64,000 nucleotides of DNA. Source: Lachnospiraceae bacterium. GTDB taxonomy: Bacteria > Bacillota > Clostridia > Lachnospirales > Lachnospiraceae. Positions 1-9,295 of the stretch are shown piece after piece. Location: the NCBI GenBank assembly GCA_910575475.1, contig CAJTGD010000010.1, positions 1-64,000 of the forward strand, written 5' to 3'. The notes beneath the pieces are model-generated. The model had not been told where the DNA came from and made no database searches. It saw nothing but the letters and a program-made list of their open reading frames with translations. How positions within the stretch are numbered: position 1 is the stretch's first letter; every line of letters begins with the position of its first letter. The position numbers and the translations under genes are program-made.

Positions 1-56
1 CACAGTACGCTTATTATATCACTACCTTGCAGAAAAGAAAATGACGCTAAAGCTCT

Positions 57-72
57 ACCGCCTAAAGGCGGT
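57..72. repeat. Short hairpin, possible subterminal end of an IS200/IS605-like element
   Basis: A 7-bp perfect inverted repeat (ACCGCCT / AGGCGGT) with a 2-nt loop lies just upstream of the nanE remnant. Short GC-rich hairpins like this occur at the ends of IS200/IS605 elements, so an element may end here, but no transposase gene is inside the window. It could equally be an ordinary leader hairpin. Confidence 0.3.
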
Positions 73-85
73 GGATTTGACCTAA

Positions 86-1109
86 TGCTTGGAAATTAAA
101 AGGAAGGCTGGTCGTCTCGTGCCAGGCCCTTCCCCATGAGCCCCTGCATTCTTCCTTTATTATGGGAAGGATGACGCTGGCTGCAAAGGAGGGCGGCGCG
201 ATGGGGATCCGGGCCAACACCCGGGAGGATATCCGTGAGATCCGGTCGCAGGTAGACCTTCCGGTGATCGGGATCGTAAAGCGGGACTATGAGGACAGCA
301 GCATCTACATCACTCCGACGATAAAAGAGGTGGAGGAGCTGATGGAAGTCACACCGGAAAAGGCACGGCGGGTCATCGACCTGGAAAATGTCGTGAAGGC
401 CGCAGAGAGCAAACTCACCGTCATCAATCATGTTGCCTGCAACAACACGAAGGACAGCATGGAGCTGGCCAGACACGCTGAAAGCCTGGGTGTGGACGCG
501 ATCGCAGCCATCCCGCCGATCTATTTCCGCCTGCCGGAGCATGCCATCGCAAAATACTGGAACGAGATCAGCTCCGCGGCTCCGAATACGGACTTTGTCA
601 TCTACAACATCCCCCAGCTCGCAGGCGTCGCCCTGACCATGGGCCTGTTCGCGGAAATGCGCAGGAATCCGAGGGTCATCGGTGTCAAGAACTCTTCCAT
701 GCCGGTACAGGATATCCAGATGTTCAAGCAGGCTGCAGGTGAGGATTATATCATCTTCAACGGTCCCGATGAGCAGTTCATCAGCGGCTTTGCCATCGGC
801 GCGGAGGGCGGCATCGGCGGAACCTACGGCGTCATTCCGGAGCTGTTCCTGAAGCTGGAAGCGCTGGTGAAGGCAAATGAGATGGAAAAGGCACGGAAGC
901 TCCAGTACACAGTCAATGAGATCATCTACAAGATGTGTTCCGGACACGGAAATATGTACGGCATCATCAAGGCCATCCTGAAGCTCAATGAAGGCCTGGA
1001 GCTGGGCGGAGTCAGGGTGCCTCTGGCGTCCCTGATTGAGAGTGATGAAACGGTGGTCAGGGAAGCCGCACAGATGATCCTGGACGCGAAGGCAGAATAC
1101 GGATGCTAA
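86..1109 (+). pseudogene. nanE-nanA deletion fusion (ManNAc-6-P epimerase / sialate lyase)
   Basis: The first third reads as N-acetylmannosamine-6-phosphate 2-epimerase: the sequence after ATG 86 matches its start if one A is restored near 95, then [17 protein letters not shown] and ITPT motifs follow. At about 351-359, around the residues TPE, the frame passes directly into N-acetylneuraminate lyase ([28 protein letters not shown] and the Schiff-base Lys in GVKNSS). The epimerase C-terminus and the first strands of the lyase barrel are missing, so neither enzyme should work. An open frame from 162 encodes the fused 315 residues. It heads a sialic-acid operon followed by nanK and RpiR remnants. 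Family boundaries are from memory, but the two-family join is clear. Confidence 0.82.
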
Positions 1110-1534
1110 GGAGCGCGCAGAAGAAAGCTGCCCGTACCGGAAAAACCTGTCCGGAACAGGCAAGCATCCTCTCCCGAAAGGTGGCGGAATGGAAGAACGA
1201 ACCGGCGGAAATGTGGAATGGATACCGCATCTTTGAGGAAGCAAAGAAGGGCGACGAACTCTGCATCTGCGCCATCGACGAAATGACCGATGTGCTGGGG
1301 CAGGGGATCGCAAATATCTGCTACGTGATTAATCCGGAGATCGTGGTCTTAGGAGGCGGCATCATGGCCCAGAAAGAGTATCTCAAGGCCCCGGTCGAAG
1401 CCGCACTGCAAAAATACCTGATCCCAGGCATCGCTTCCCGCACACGGATCGCATTTGCAAAGCACGGAAACGATGCCGGGATGCTGGGGGCGTTCTACCA
1501 CTTCATGCAGCGCCGCAGGCAGCACAGCAGATAA
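1103..1534 (+). pseudogene. nanK-like ROK kinase, C-terminal fragment
   Basis: Residues from about 40 onward resemble the C-terminal half of a ROK-family N-acetylmannosamine kinase: a GYRIFEEAKKGD helix, then NPEIVVLGGGIM, the conserved glycine motif near the end of ROK proteins, and a typical HGNDAGMLGA end. The N-terminal ATP-binding half and catalytic Asp are absent, so the 143-residue frame is about half the normal length (near 300). It overlaps the stop codon of the nanE/nanA fusion. In an intact operon it would phosphorylate the ManNAc made by the lyase. Confidence 0.75.
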
Positions 1535-1558
1535 AAAATAATAACAGGTAAGAAAGCA

Positions 1559-2092
1559 ATGGAATATTATGTAAAGTCCATTTTCGAAAAGCTGTATGTA
1601 TCCGAAGCATCCCTGTCCCGTTTTGCGAAAAAATGCGGCTACCGGGGTTATCGGGAATTCGTATATCAGTATGAGGAAACCTTCGTGGAAAAACAGGAAT
1701 CCATGACCGGTAATACCCGAATGATCCTGGACGCCTACCAGGAGCTTTTGAACAAGACCTACAGTCTGGTGGACGAGGCGCAGATCGCCCGGATCGGACG
1801 CTACCTGAACCAGTCGAACCGGGTCTTTGTATGCGGCCGCGGGAGTTCCGGGCTGACCGCCAAAAACCGGGGGATCTTCGAAGAATTCTGTGATGAGATC
1901 GTGCTGCTGCCGTCCCTGCGGCACCTGAACCACGGCAACGTGATCTCCCCCCAGTTTCCGATCCTTGTCATGCTGGATATCATCTATTCCTACTATGTGG
2001 AGCAGGATAAATTTGCAAAGGAGCTCCTCCACGACAACACACTGCGGGCGCTTGGGGAAGGGGAACATAAACGCAGGGAGGTCATGGAATGA
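1559..2092 (+). pseudogene. RpiR-family regulator, N-terminally and internally deleted
   Basis: An HTH half (YVSEASLSRFAKKCGYRGY) and part of a SIS sugar-phosphate domain (RVFVCGRGSSGLTA) identify an RpiR regulator, probably the operon's own. The first HTH helices are missing, and the SIS core is cut: the strand after LLPS jumps straight to ISPQFPILVMLDIIYSYY, the family's terminal helix. At 177 residues it is about 100 short. It lies downstream of nanK in the same orientation and ends before the 2129 hairpin. DNA binding and ligand sensing are probably both lost. Confidence 0.72.
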
Positions 2093-2128
2093 GCCGGTGA
2101 TATGGATCAGAGCCCCCGCAATGCCGTT

Positions 2129-2167
2129 ACATACAAAAGACCTGCCGTCGGCAGGTTTTTTGTATGT
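2129..2167. terminator. Bidirectional intrinsic terminator between nan remnant and reductase operon
   Basis: Nested hairpin: CCTGCC-gtc-GGCAGG inside ACATACAAAA / TTTTTTGTATGT, giving a T run on both strands. It sits between the convergent RpiR remnant and the ferredoxin-like gene and can serve both. Confidence 0.85.
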
Positions 2168-2207
2168 AAAGAACTGTTCAGGAGGGAGAACGCTCCCTCC
2201 CGAGCGG

Positions 2208-2783
2208 TTATCTCTTTTTACATGGAACCGGTTTTCTCGGACACCGCGGCTTCACTGCCCCGGCCTGTACCACCGCGTCCTCGTCACAGGCATCCATACA
2301 GGCGCCGCACTGGGTGCATTCATCCTGGGCGATCACATGGACGAAACGTGCTTTTCCGAGGATGGCATCCTCATCGCAGGCATCCATACAATCCCCGCAG
2401 CCCACACATTTTTCCGCAAGGATATGGTATGTCATAAACTTTTTACATACCCCTGCCCTGCAGCCCTTCTTCCCAATGTGATCCTCAAAGTCACTCTGAT
2501 AGAGCTCTACTGCCTCCAGGACCGCCTGGGCGATCTCTTCCCCCTTTTCACAGAGAGACTGGCCTGCCATCATCTCTCCCAGCTCCCGTAGCAGTTCCAG
2601 ATCCGTACTTTTTCCCTTTTTCACCGTGATATCGCCAAGGATCAGTTCCAGCTGTGTGATTCCTTCATAACCAAATACACATTTTCCGCAGGTCCGGCAC
2701 TCATTTGCAAGCACTTCTTTCAGAAGGACATCCACGATGCATTCCGTATTCTTTAAACTTTTTATTTTTTCCAATGTACTCAT
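2208..2783 (-). CDS. NuoF C-terminal-like / 2x[4Fe-4S] ferredoxin protein
   Basis: This 191-residue protein resembles the iron-sulfur end of NADH dehydrogenase subunit F without its NADH/FMN domain. An N-terminal CRTCGKC and downstream helical segment match the NuoF 4Fe-4S region. Then come GCRAGVC and two ferredoxin motifs (CVGCGDCMDAC and CTQCGACMDAC). It is the last gene of the four-gene minus-strand operon and follows the NuoG/GltD-like gene by 15 bp, so it probably shuttles electrons between that protein and the flavoprotein. It is probably cytoplasmic. The electron partner is inferred from context only. Confidence 0.8.
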   Translation of the reverse strand: MSTLEKIKSLKNTECIVDVLLKEVLANECRTCGKCVFGYEGITQLELILGDITVKKGKSTDLELLRELGEMMAGQSLCEKGEEIAQAVLEAVELYQSDFEDHIGKKGCRAGVCKKFMTYHILAEKCVGCGDCMDACDEDAILGKARFVHVIAQDECTQCGACMDACDEDAVVQAGAVKPRCPRKPVPCKKR

Positions 2784-2798
2784 GCCAAAACCGCCCTC

Positions 2799-4889
2799 CT
2801 AATATTCATTCCAAAGCTTCGGTTTCCTGAGCTGCAGGCGCAGGTCGCACTGAAGACAGCGTTCTGCCTCACAGCGCGCCTCTTCACAGGTCAGAGGCTG
2901 CTCCACCAGGCCAAAGCCTTTCACACGCTCCCGGGGCTCTGCTGTCTGTGGTTCCACACGCCGCAGTCCTGCAAATCCCTCTGCCTGCCCGATATAGGCA
3001 TCCGGGGTCTCAGGATCCAGAAGGATCTCGCTGATATCACCATCGCCTCCCAGATACCGGTCCATCTGCTCCGCTGCCTTCCTTCCGGCCGCGATGGCCG
3101 CGATCACAGATTTGGTCCCAGTAACCACATCTCCGGCCGCGTACACACCCTCCATGCTGGTCTTCAGGTCAGCATCAGCCTGGATATAAGGCCCGTGGGT
3201 CAGCTCCAGACCGAAAGCATCCGTCCCTTCCGGCTTCTGCCCTACCGCAAAAATCACCTGATCCACCGGGATCACCTGATTGCTCCCTTCCACCAGATCG
3301 ATGACTGCCTTCCGGTTTTCATCAAAGTAAAACCGTTCCACCTTCTGGAGTTCTACTCCCGTCACCTTTTCTTCCCCGGTAATCCGAAGGAACGAATGTG
3401 CCGCGTGCAGCAATACCCCTTCCTGTGCCCCTTCTTCAATCTCATCCGGGGTGGACGTCATCTGCTGCTCATTTTCCAGACAGGCAATATGAACCTCCTT
3501 CGCCCCCAGACGGAGCGCGGTCCTGGCGCAGTCATAGGCTACATTGCCGCCGCCCAGCACCATCACCTTTTCTCCGATCGGAAACGGATTGCCCTGCCTT
3601 GCGCGTTTCAAAAATTCCGTATTCACACAGACTCCCGGCAGGTCATTTCCTTCCAGCGGAAGCTTCACTCCCTGGTGGGTACCCACGGACACCAGCACAC
3701 TGTCAAACCCCTGCTTCAGAAGTTCTCCCGGTGTTTCTGCCTCCGCAGAGGTCTTCAGTTCCACTCCTGCCTCCAGGATCCCGGTGATCTCCCGGTCCAG
3801 AAGCTCTTCCGGGAGCCGGTAGGCCGGAATCCCGTAACGGCATTGTCCGCCGGCCTTTTCATTTTTCTCAAACACCGTGACCTGATGGCCTTTTTTTGCA
3901 AGATAATAAGCCGCTGTAAGCCCAGCCGGTCCGGCGCCGATCACAGCCGCCTTCTTTCCCGTAGGCGCGTCCCTGCGGATCCTTGCCTTCCATGCGCCGC
4001 TGTCATTCACCGCGGCCGCCCGTTTCAGTTTGCACACCGAGATCGGCGCTCCCAGCTCATTGCGCTTGCATTCCGCTTCACAGGCGTGATTGCAGATGCT
4101 TCCCAACGTCTCCGGGAAGGGCACCTTTTCCCGCACCACGGCAGCGGCTTTGTCAAAATCACCCTGCCGGATATAGCGGACATACTTGGGAATGTCAATG
4201 TGTGCCGGACAGGTGCTCCTGCAGGGCACAATGTTTTCCGCATAGGAACGCTCTTCCTTCATGATCTTTACCTGATCCATAATAGAGCCGGTAGGACAGA
4301 CCTCAATACATGCCCCGCAGAACCGACAGTCCGCCTCCTGCAGGGATTTTCCCTCCGGAATCCCGGCACGGATACCGGTATTGGTCTGGATATAATCCAG
4401 CACCTTCACACCCCTCAGATCCTGACAGGCGCGGATACATCTTCCGCAGCGGATACATCTGGTAAACAGATGGGAAATCAGCGGGTTGCTGTCATCATTT
4501 GCCACACTCCTTGATTTTTTGCGCCACCGTTCCGGCCCCACCCCCATATACTGGTACATGGACTGCAATTCGCATTTTCCGTATTTCGGGCATCCGGTGC
4601 AGTCTGCCGGATGGCTGGCCAGGATCAGCTCCATGGCGGTTTTTCTGACCTTCTCGGCCTTTACACCGTGTACCGTCACCCGCATACCTGGTTCTGCCAT
4701 GGTCCTACATGCCGGCACCGCGTCCTCTATCCCTTCAATCTCTACGGAACACAGGCGGCAGCCGCCCTTTGCCTCCAGATCCGGATGGCTGCACAGGTGG
4801 GGAATAAAAATTCCGGCTTCCAGGGAAGCGTCCAGAACTGATTGGCCTTCCCTGGCTTCGATTTCTTTTCCGTCAATGTTTATCTTCAT
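2799..4889 (-). CDS. NuoG/FdhA-like iron-sulfur + GltD-like NAD(P)H oxidoreductase fusion
   Basis: The 696-residue protein has, in order: a [2Fe-2S] domain (about 1-75, CSHPDLEAKGGCRLC), a NuoG-type Cys-rich segment (CTGCPKYGKC), two [4Fe-4S] clusters (CIRCGRCIRAC and CRFCGACIEVC), then a glutamate-synthase small-subunit-like module with CPAHIDIPKYV, an FAD fold (VIGAGPAGLTAAYYLAKKG) and an NAD(P)H fold (VMVLGGGNVAYDCARTALR). Related fusions and two-subunit versions such as SfrAB move NAD(P)H electrons into iron-sulfur chains. It likely feeds electrons to the adjacent flavoprotein. The start is set by GGAGTGAG upstream. The gene looks intact. Use of NADH versus NADPH is unknown. Confidence 0.85.
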   Translation of the reverse strand: MKINIDGKEIEAREGQSVLDASLEAGIFIPHLCSHPDLEAKGGCRLCSVEIEGIEDAVPACRTMAEPGMRVTVHGVKAEKVRKTAMELILASHPADCTGCPKYGKCELQSMYQYMGVGPERWRKKSRSVANDDSNPLISHLFTRCIRCGRCIRACQDLRGVKVLDYIQTNTGIRAGIPEGKSLQEADCRFCGACIEVCPTGSIMDQVKIMKEERSYAENIVPCRSTCPAHIDIPKYVRYIRQGDFDKAAAVVREKVPFPETLGSICNHACEAECKRNELGAPISVCKLKRAAAVNDSGAWKARIRRDAPTGKKAAVIGAGPAGLTAAYYLAKKGHQVTVFEKNEKAGGQCRYGIPAYRLPEELLDREITGILEAGVELKTSAEAETPGELLKQGFDSVLVSVGTHQGVKLPLEGNDLPGVCVNTEFLKRARQGNPFPIGEKVMVLGGGNVAYDCARTALRLGAKEVHIACLENEQQMTSTPDEIEEGAQEGVLLHAAHSFLRITGEEKVTGVELQKVERFYFDENRKAVIDLVEGSNQVIPVDQVIFAVGQKPEGTDAFGLELTHGPYIQADADLKTSMEGVYAAGDVVTGTKSVIAAIAAGRKAAEQMDRYLGGDGDISEILLDPETPDAYIGQAEGFAGLRRVEPQTAEPRERVKGFGLVEQPLTCEEARCEAERCLQCDLRLQLRKPKLWNEY

Positions 4890-4917
4890 GTTTTCTCACT
4901 CCTGTCATTCACAAAGA

Positions 4918-6405
4918 TCAATACTCAAAGTCATCCAGCTCTGCCGCTGCGTTTTCTCCAGCGATCCGCCCGCTGTTCAGGCAGAAACCCATAGTATTTC
5001 CCGCAAGGATGAAGGGATAGCTGTCCCCGAAAATATTGCAGGCATCAGTTCCCACGCAGTACAGCCCCGGAATCACCTTTGCATCCTGTGTCAGCACCTG
5101 TGTCTTGTGGTTGATCTTGACCCCGCCCAGGGATCCGTACGCCCCCACGTTCTGACGGCAGCAGTAAAACGGCGCCTTTGCGATGGGCTGCATATAATGT
5201 CTGTCTTTTTCAAAGATCTCGTCAAATCCATTCTCGCACATTTCATTGTATTCCTCAACCTGTGCCACAAGCCCTTCCACATCGATTCCTGCCTTTTCTG
5301 CCAGTTCTTCAATGGTATCCGCCTGTGTCACCGGCTCATATCCGTCCGCGATATCACGCTCCCACTGTTCGTCAAAATGGTCATACAGGTCGTGGGGATG
5401 TACATGGGATACGATATCCGGACCTTTCTTCTTGTATTTTTTCAGCAGCTTGCTGTCAAAGATCGAGTAAGCAACGCTTCCCGGCTGTACCGTGATGGCG
5501 TTTCCGGTAAATGTGGTATTTCCGATCTGATCCTCCGGCATGAACCGCTGTCCGTTCCGGTTGACCCACAGGCAGGGCTGGCGGAATGCGCCGTCCAGGA
5601 TAAAGTGGTTCATGTTGTCCGGAAGCTGGTACATCAGCTCCATCCCGCAGGGTTCTTTTCCTGCGCCTGCCTCCCACGCCATCTTCAGGCCGTCACCCTT
5701 CATGCCAGGGATCGCAAAATTGAAGATGGTCTTGCCGAATTCATATCCGGTCTCTTCCTGGATCATCTTCGGATTGTCCCCGAATCCGCCGGTGGCAATG
5801 ATCACGGAATTGGCCCTTGCCTCGATCTCTTCTCCGTCCTTGTCCTTTGCCAGTACACCTACCGCACGTCCCTCTTCCATCAGGATCTTGCTTACCGGGG
5901 TCTCCAGCAGAAATTCCACGCCCAGCTCCCTTGCATGCTCTGTCATCTTCTTCGTCATGGACGTAGCCGCACGCGGCCCCGGCATTCCGCCGCCCTCCGG
6001 CTTGCACACATGCCAGGTGAATTCACCGTCTGAATACGCCCGGGTGTCCTCCGGCGCACTGAAAGCCCGCTGCACTCCTACAAACTCCACGCCCATATCC
6101 ATCAGCCAGTCAATGGTATCACCGGATTTGAAATAATAATCTCTTACCATCCTCGCGTCCACCCGGTAATGGGTAAAATACATATGCTTGCGGAAGGCTT
6201 CTCCAGGTGTCAGGGAGATCATATGCTCCCTTTGAATCCTGGAGCCGACTCCCAGAGGACCCATTCCCATATTGGCTGCTCCTCCTGTGGTGTTTGCCTT
6301 TTCAAATGCCAGCACCCTTGCGCCGTTTTCCGCTGCCGCAATGCTGGCTGCAAGTCCGGAAAGCCCTGCTGCTACTACGATAACATCTGTTTCCATTTTC
6401 TTCAT
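4918..6405 (-). CDS. FAD-binding fumarate-reductase-like flavoprotein, substrate unknown
   Basis: A 495-residue FAD_binding_2 flavoprotein of the fumarate/urocanate/3-ketosteroid reductase superfamily. It has an N-terminal dinucleotide fold (VVAAGLSGLAAS, with Ala replacing the usual first Gly), the IIATGGFGDN turn, and a C-terminal PGLYCVGTDACNIFGDSY segment before the last FAD-contacting helix. It has no signal peptide, FMN-binding domain or heme motif, so it is probably cytoplasmic and takes electrons from the co-encoded iron-sulfur proteins or FMN reductase. GGAGGAAG upstream supports the start. Such clusters in gut anaerobes reduce dietary or host organic acids or enoates as electron acceptors. 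The acceptor cannot be read from the sequence. Confidence 0.82.
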   Translation of the reverse strand: MKKMETDVIVVAAGLSGLAASIAAAENGARVLAFEKANTTGGAANMGMGPLGVGSRIQREHMISLTPGEAFRKHMYFTHYRVDARMVRDYYFKSGDTIDWLMDMGVEFVGVQRAFSAPEDTRAYSDGEFTWHVCKPEGGGMPGPRAATSMTKKMTEHARELGVEFLLETPVSKILMEEGRAVGVLAKDKDGEEIEARANSVIIATGGFGDNPKMIQEETGYEFGKTIFNFAIPGMKGDGLKMAWEAGAGKEPCGMELMYQLPDNMNHFILDGAFRQPCLWVNRNGQRFMPEDQIGNTTFTGNAITVQPGSVAYSIFDSKLLKKYKKKGPDIVSHVHPHDLYDHFDEQWERDIADGYEPVTQADTIEELAEKAGIDVEGLVAQVEEYNEMCENGFDEIFEKDRHYMQPIAKAPFYCCRQNVGAYGSLGGVKINHKTQVLTQDAKVIPGLYCVGTDACNIFGDSYPFILAGNTMGFCLNSGRIAGENAAAELDDFEY

Positions 6406-6423
6406 GATCTTCTTCCTCCTTTT

Positions 6424-7368
6424 TCATATCCCTTTAAACTGTTTGTTTTTATACTTTTCCAGACGCTGTTTTACCAGTTCCTGTTTCTCCGGATCCGCGT
6501 AGAATCCGCCCTGTGTCTGCCCGATCTCTTCCAGATGCTTCGCCCGGCCGGCAACGGTCGTACGGTCTTTCAGATAGCCATTCTCCTGGATGACAAATTT
6601 CCACCTGCCGTCTTCCGTCTGCTCCAGATTACCGCCTGCGCCGCACACCTGGCACTCCACAGGATAATGCAGGCCGTCCCACTGGGGCTCTCCCAATACC
6701 AGCGCGTTGGAATGACAGTTGGGACACCAGCCCATATCCTCGTCGCCCAGCCATCCCCGCTCCTCCGGCGGAGTATTCACGGCCTTCATGATATTTTCAC
6801 CCATTTTTCTTGCCCGGGCCATCAGCTTCTCATCCAGGAGGCACTGCGCCCGGCCCGGAATACGGGTTGCCAGGATCATGTCCACCACCTGCATATCTGT
6901 GGTAAACATGGTCGCCTGCATCGCTTCCAATGCCATAGACTGCCAGGCTCTTGTAGAACCGCCCGCGCAGATCAGCCCGGCGATCCGGTCCTTATGCTCG
7001 ATGGCCCCAATGGTCTCCAGAAATGAGGTTTCATAGCTCAGACTCCGCTGGCCGAACATCAGATATTCCGCAGTCGGCATCAGGTCATACGTGGGTGCGG
7101 AAAAGATCACCGCGTCCTGTGCCAGCATGACATCCATGATCTTCTTTTTGTCATCCTTTTCGTCAAGTACACATCCTGTGTTTTTTCCCTGCGACATGCC
7201 CTTGGTACAGGATGTACAGCCGGTACAGCTCTCAATGTGGTAATCCTTCAGATTGATCATCGTCACATCGGCGCCTGCCTCTTCACAGTACATCAGAGCC
7301 TCTTTCAGGAGTATTTCACTGTTGCTGTTTTTTCTCCCGCAGGTGATACCCATTACTTTTACTGCCAT
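6424..7368 (-). CDS. Flavodoxin-fold NADPH:FMN reductase with C-terminal zinc ribbon
   Basis: 314 residues. The N-terminal flavodoxin-like fold (about 1-190) opens with VKVMGITCGRKNSNSE, the phosphate-loop region of FMN reductases, and carries a Cys cluster (CTGCTSC). The C-terminal third has two paired CxxC motifs (CPNCHSN and CQVCGAG) that look like a zinc ribbon or rubredoxin-like site. It is the first gene of the operon, downstream of GGAGGATAAAA. A paralogue with the same layout is encoded at 15467-16429. It probably supplies reduced flavin or electrons to the neighbouring flavoprotein. Whether the ribbon binds Zn or Fe cannot be told. Confidence 0.8.
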   Translation of the reverse strand: MAVKVMGITCGRKNSNSEILLKEALMYCEEAGADVTMINLKDYHIESCTGCTSCTKGMSQGKNTGCVLDEKDDKKKIMDVMLAQDAVIFSAPTYDLMPTAEYLMFGQRSLSYETSFLETIGAIEHKDRIAGLICAGGSTRAWQSMALEAMQATMFTTDMQVVDMILATRIPGRAQCLLDEKLMARARKMGENIMKAVNTPPEERGWLGDEDMGWCPNCHSNALVLGEPQWDGLHYPVECQVCGAGGNLEQTEDGRWKFVIQENGYLKDRTTVAGRAKHLEEIGQTQGGFYADPEKQELVKQRLEKYKNKQFKGI

Positions 7369-7489
7369 TTTTATCCTCCTTTTGTCTGATTCATTCCATC
7401 TTTCCTCTGTTTGATTACTTCTCTTTTTCTCCGCATGCCTTTTTTGGTGATTCTGCCGGATTTTACTTGAAGATCAGGAATGAATCTGT

Positions 7490-7540
7490 TATACTTTACA
7501 TAGATTATAGCAGTTATTTTTTTAACAATCACTCTCTGAG
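7490..7540 (-). promoter_or_regulatory. Putative promoter of the reductase operon
   Basis: On the minus strand a perfect -10 box TATAAT lies at 7509-7504, with a weak -35 (TGATTG) 16 bp upstream. It is in the 250-bp gap between the divergent reductase operon and the PucR gene. A weak -35 suits an activator-dependent promoter. No clear operator was identified. Confidence 0.45.
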
Positions 7541-7618
7541 GGTTGAATATATTCTGAAATTCAGCGTCAATTTTCAGACATTTGTCTGATAGCCTTATCG
7601 GATAGGAGCGTATTACAG

Positions 7619-9223
7619 ATGGCATATTTAAAAAACATCATTCAGGCATTGGAAAACACCTTTCAGATACAGATCCACGGGCAATATCATTCCAGAACAG
7701 CCATTTACGGCATCCGCTTTTTCACAGGAAAAAACAGCAGCCCATCTGCGCCGGAGGAGAACCTGCTCTATATCGGCAGGGCAGACGCTGTTCTTTCCGG
7801 TGCGCGGCCGCCTCATCTTCTGCTGCCCGGCCTGACGGCGGCTCCCGCCCACCCGGAGATTCTGTATATAGAGGAAGACCTGGAGATGACAGAGCTCTTT
7901 AACTGTGTCGAAGAGGTGATCCTGGAGCATTCCATTCTGGAAGAGAGACGGAAAAGCTTGTTTCAGGCGCTGCACAACAACAGCGGGATCTCCGCAATGG
8001 CCCGGGTCGCCCATTCTTTCCTGAACAATCCGGTGACAGTCTGCGACACCAGTTTTTCCGTGATCGCGGCTTATCCTGTCGTAAGCGATACGGAACATCT
8101 GGAAGTGAAGCAGGGACGCACTTACGTAAAAGACCGTCTCTTTCAGAATATGGAGAATACCAGGATCATTGAACACATTTATACCTCAACGGTCCCATTT
8201 ATCACAATGCTGGATGAACATCCATATAAGTGGGTGTTCGAAAGTATCCGCATCCACCATACGGTGGTAGGCTATATCTGTGTGCGTGGCACGGTGCGGG
8301 AGTTTACGGAGGATGATCTGGAATTTATCGAAGCCTTTTCCCAGATGCTCTCCATTGAGATGCAGAAGGATTCCAGTTACCGGCATCCCACCGGTTTTAA
8401 GTATGAGTATTTCCTTACGGAGCTTTTAGAAGGGCATTTTGACCGGACAGACTATATCCTTGACCATTTGATCCGGCTGGGACGCTCCCAGACACATTTT
8501 TATACGGTACTGGTGCTCAAATTTACGGAAGCATCCAAAAACATGCTTCAGCCCAAGAGCTATTATGAGCAGCTTCTGACGATCCTGCCGGAATGCATGG
8601 TGGTTCTGTTCCGTGGGGATCTGGTAATCCTGCTTCCGGGCAATTCCCAGACCATATTCTCCGAAAAGGAGAAGAACCGTTTTGAAACATTTTTAAAGCT
8701 GAACCATATGCGGGCGTTTGTTAGCAGCCCCTACACCGACATTTCCAAAACCAGTCTCTACTACCGGCAGACCCATGAGCTGTACCGGCTCTGTGAGAAA
8801 CGCCCCCGGCCAGAAGGACAGTATCTGGTCTATTTTGAGGACCATTTTCTGGAGCATATCCTATCACAATGTACGGACATCGGGCTTCTGGCGGCTTCTG
8901 TCCACCCGAACCTTCTGCGCCTCCTGGAATACGACCAGGCTTCCGGGACAGAATATGCCAGAACCCTGCGGCTCTACCTGTCCAATAACCGCAATGCCGC
9001 GGCGGCAGCGGCGGAGCTCCATATCCATCGGAGCACCTTTTTTTACAGACTGGGGAAGATGGAAGAATTATTCGGCATACAGATCAATTCCGGAAAGGAT
9101 CTGTTCGCCTATGAGTGTTCTTTCAGGATCCTGGATTATCTGGGAGATCAGAATACAGAGTACGCTGTCGGCACTGTCGGAAAAGGAAGGCAGACGCCGG
9201 GAATCCATGGAATAAGCCGGTGA
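7619..9223 (+). CDS. PucR/CdaR-family transcriptional regulator
   Basis: The 534-residue regulator ends in the PucR-type helix-turn-helix (LRLYLSNNRNAAAAAAELHIHRSTFFYRLGKMEELFG, about 450-490). Ahead of it is a GGDEF-like/CdaR middle region and, at 140-260, a GAF-like sensor stretch (TVCDTSFSVIAAYPVV). It is transcribed away from the reductase operon across a 250-bp gap, so it most likely controls that operon in response to the substrate. The start ATG follows a modest GGAG. No damage is visible. Confidence 0.85.
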   Translation: MAYLKNIIQALENTFQIQIHGQYHSRTAIYGIRFFTGKNSSPSAPEENLLYIGRADAVLSGARPPHLLLPGLTAAPAHPEILYIEEDLEMTELFNCVEEVILEHSILEERRKSLFQALHNNSGISAMARVAHSFLNNPVTVCDTSFSVIAAYPVVSDTEHLEVKQGRTYVKDRLFQNMENTRIIEHIYTSTVPFITMLDEHPYKWVFESIRIHHTVVGYICVRGTVREFTEDDLEFIEAFSQMLSIEMQKDSSYRHPTGFKYEYFLTELLEGHFDRTDYILDHLIRLGRSQTHFYTVLVLKFTEASKNMLQPKSYYEQLLTILPECMVVLFRGDLVILLPGNSQTIFSEKEKNRFETFLKLNHMRAFVSSPYTDISKTSLYYRQTHELYRLCEKRPRPEGQYLVYFEDHFLEHILSQCTDIGLLAASVHPNLLRLLEYDQASGTEYARTLRLYLSNNRNAAAAAAELHIHRSTFFYRLGKMEELFGIQINSGKDLFAYECSFRILDYLGDQNTEYAVGTVGKGRQTPGIHGISR

Positions 9224-9251
9224 TATCTGATCACCGGCCCTCTTCTTTTTT
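9216..9251 (+). terminator. Intrinsic terminator of the PucR gene
   Basis: Stem GCCGGTGAT / ATCACCGGC overlaps the PucR stop codon and is followed by a pyrimidine/T tract. Confidence 0.8.
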
Positions 9252-9295
9252 ATCACGTTTTCTATTTCTCTCATGTTTTCTATTACTTTCACGCG

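Noticed and set aside
96..1313. Long minus-strand frame opposite the nan remnants
   Set aside because: It is a shadow of the plus-strand reading; the protein has no family features and no RBS.
2083..2101. Similar sequence ATGGAATRAGCCGGTGATAT at the ends of the RpiR remnant and the PucR gene (9208)
   Set aside because: About 20 bp only, partly explained by a terminator stem at 9216; too short to claim recombination.
7371..7625. 84-codon minus-strand frame upstream of the reductase operon
   Set aside because: It spans the promoter region, has no RBS or family match, and its end abuts the first gene's RBS.
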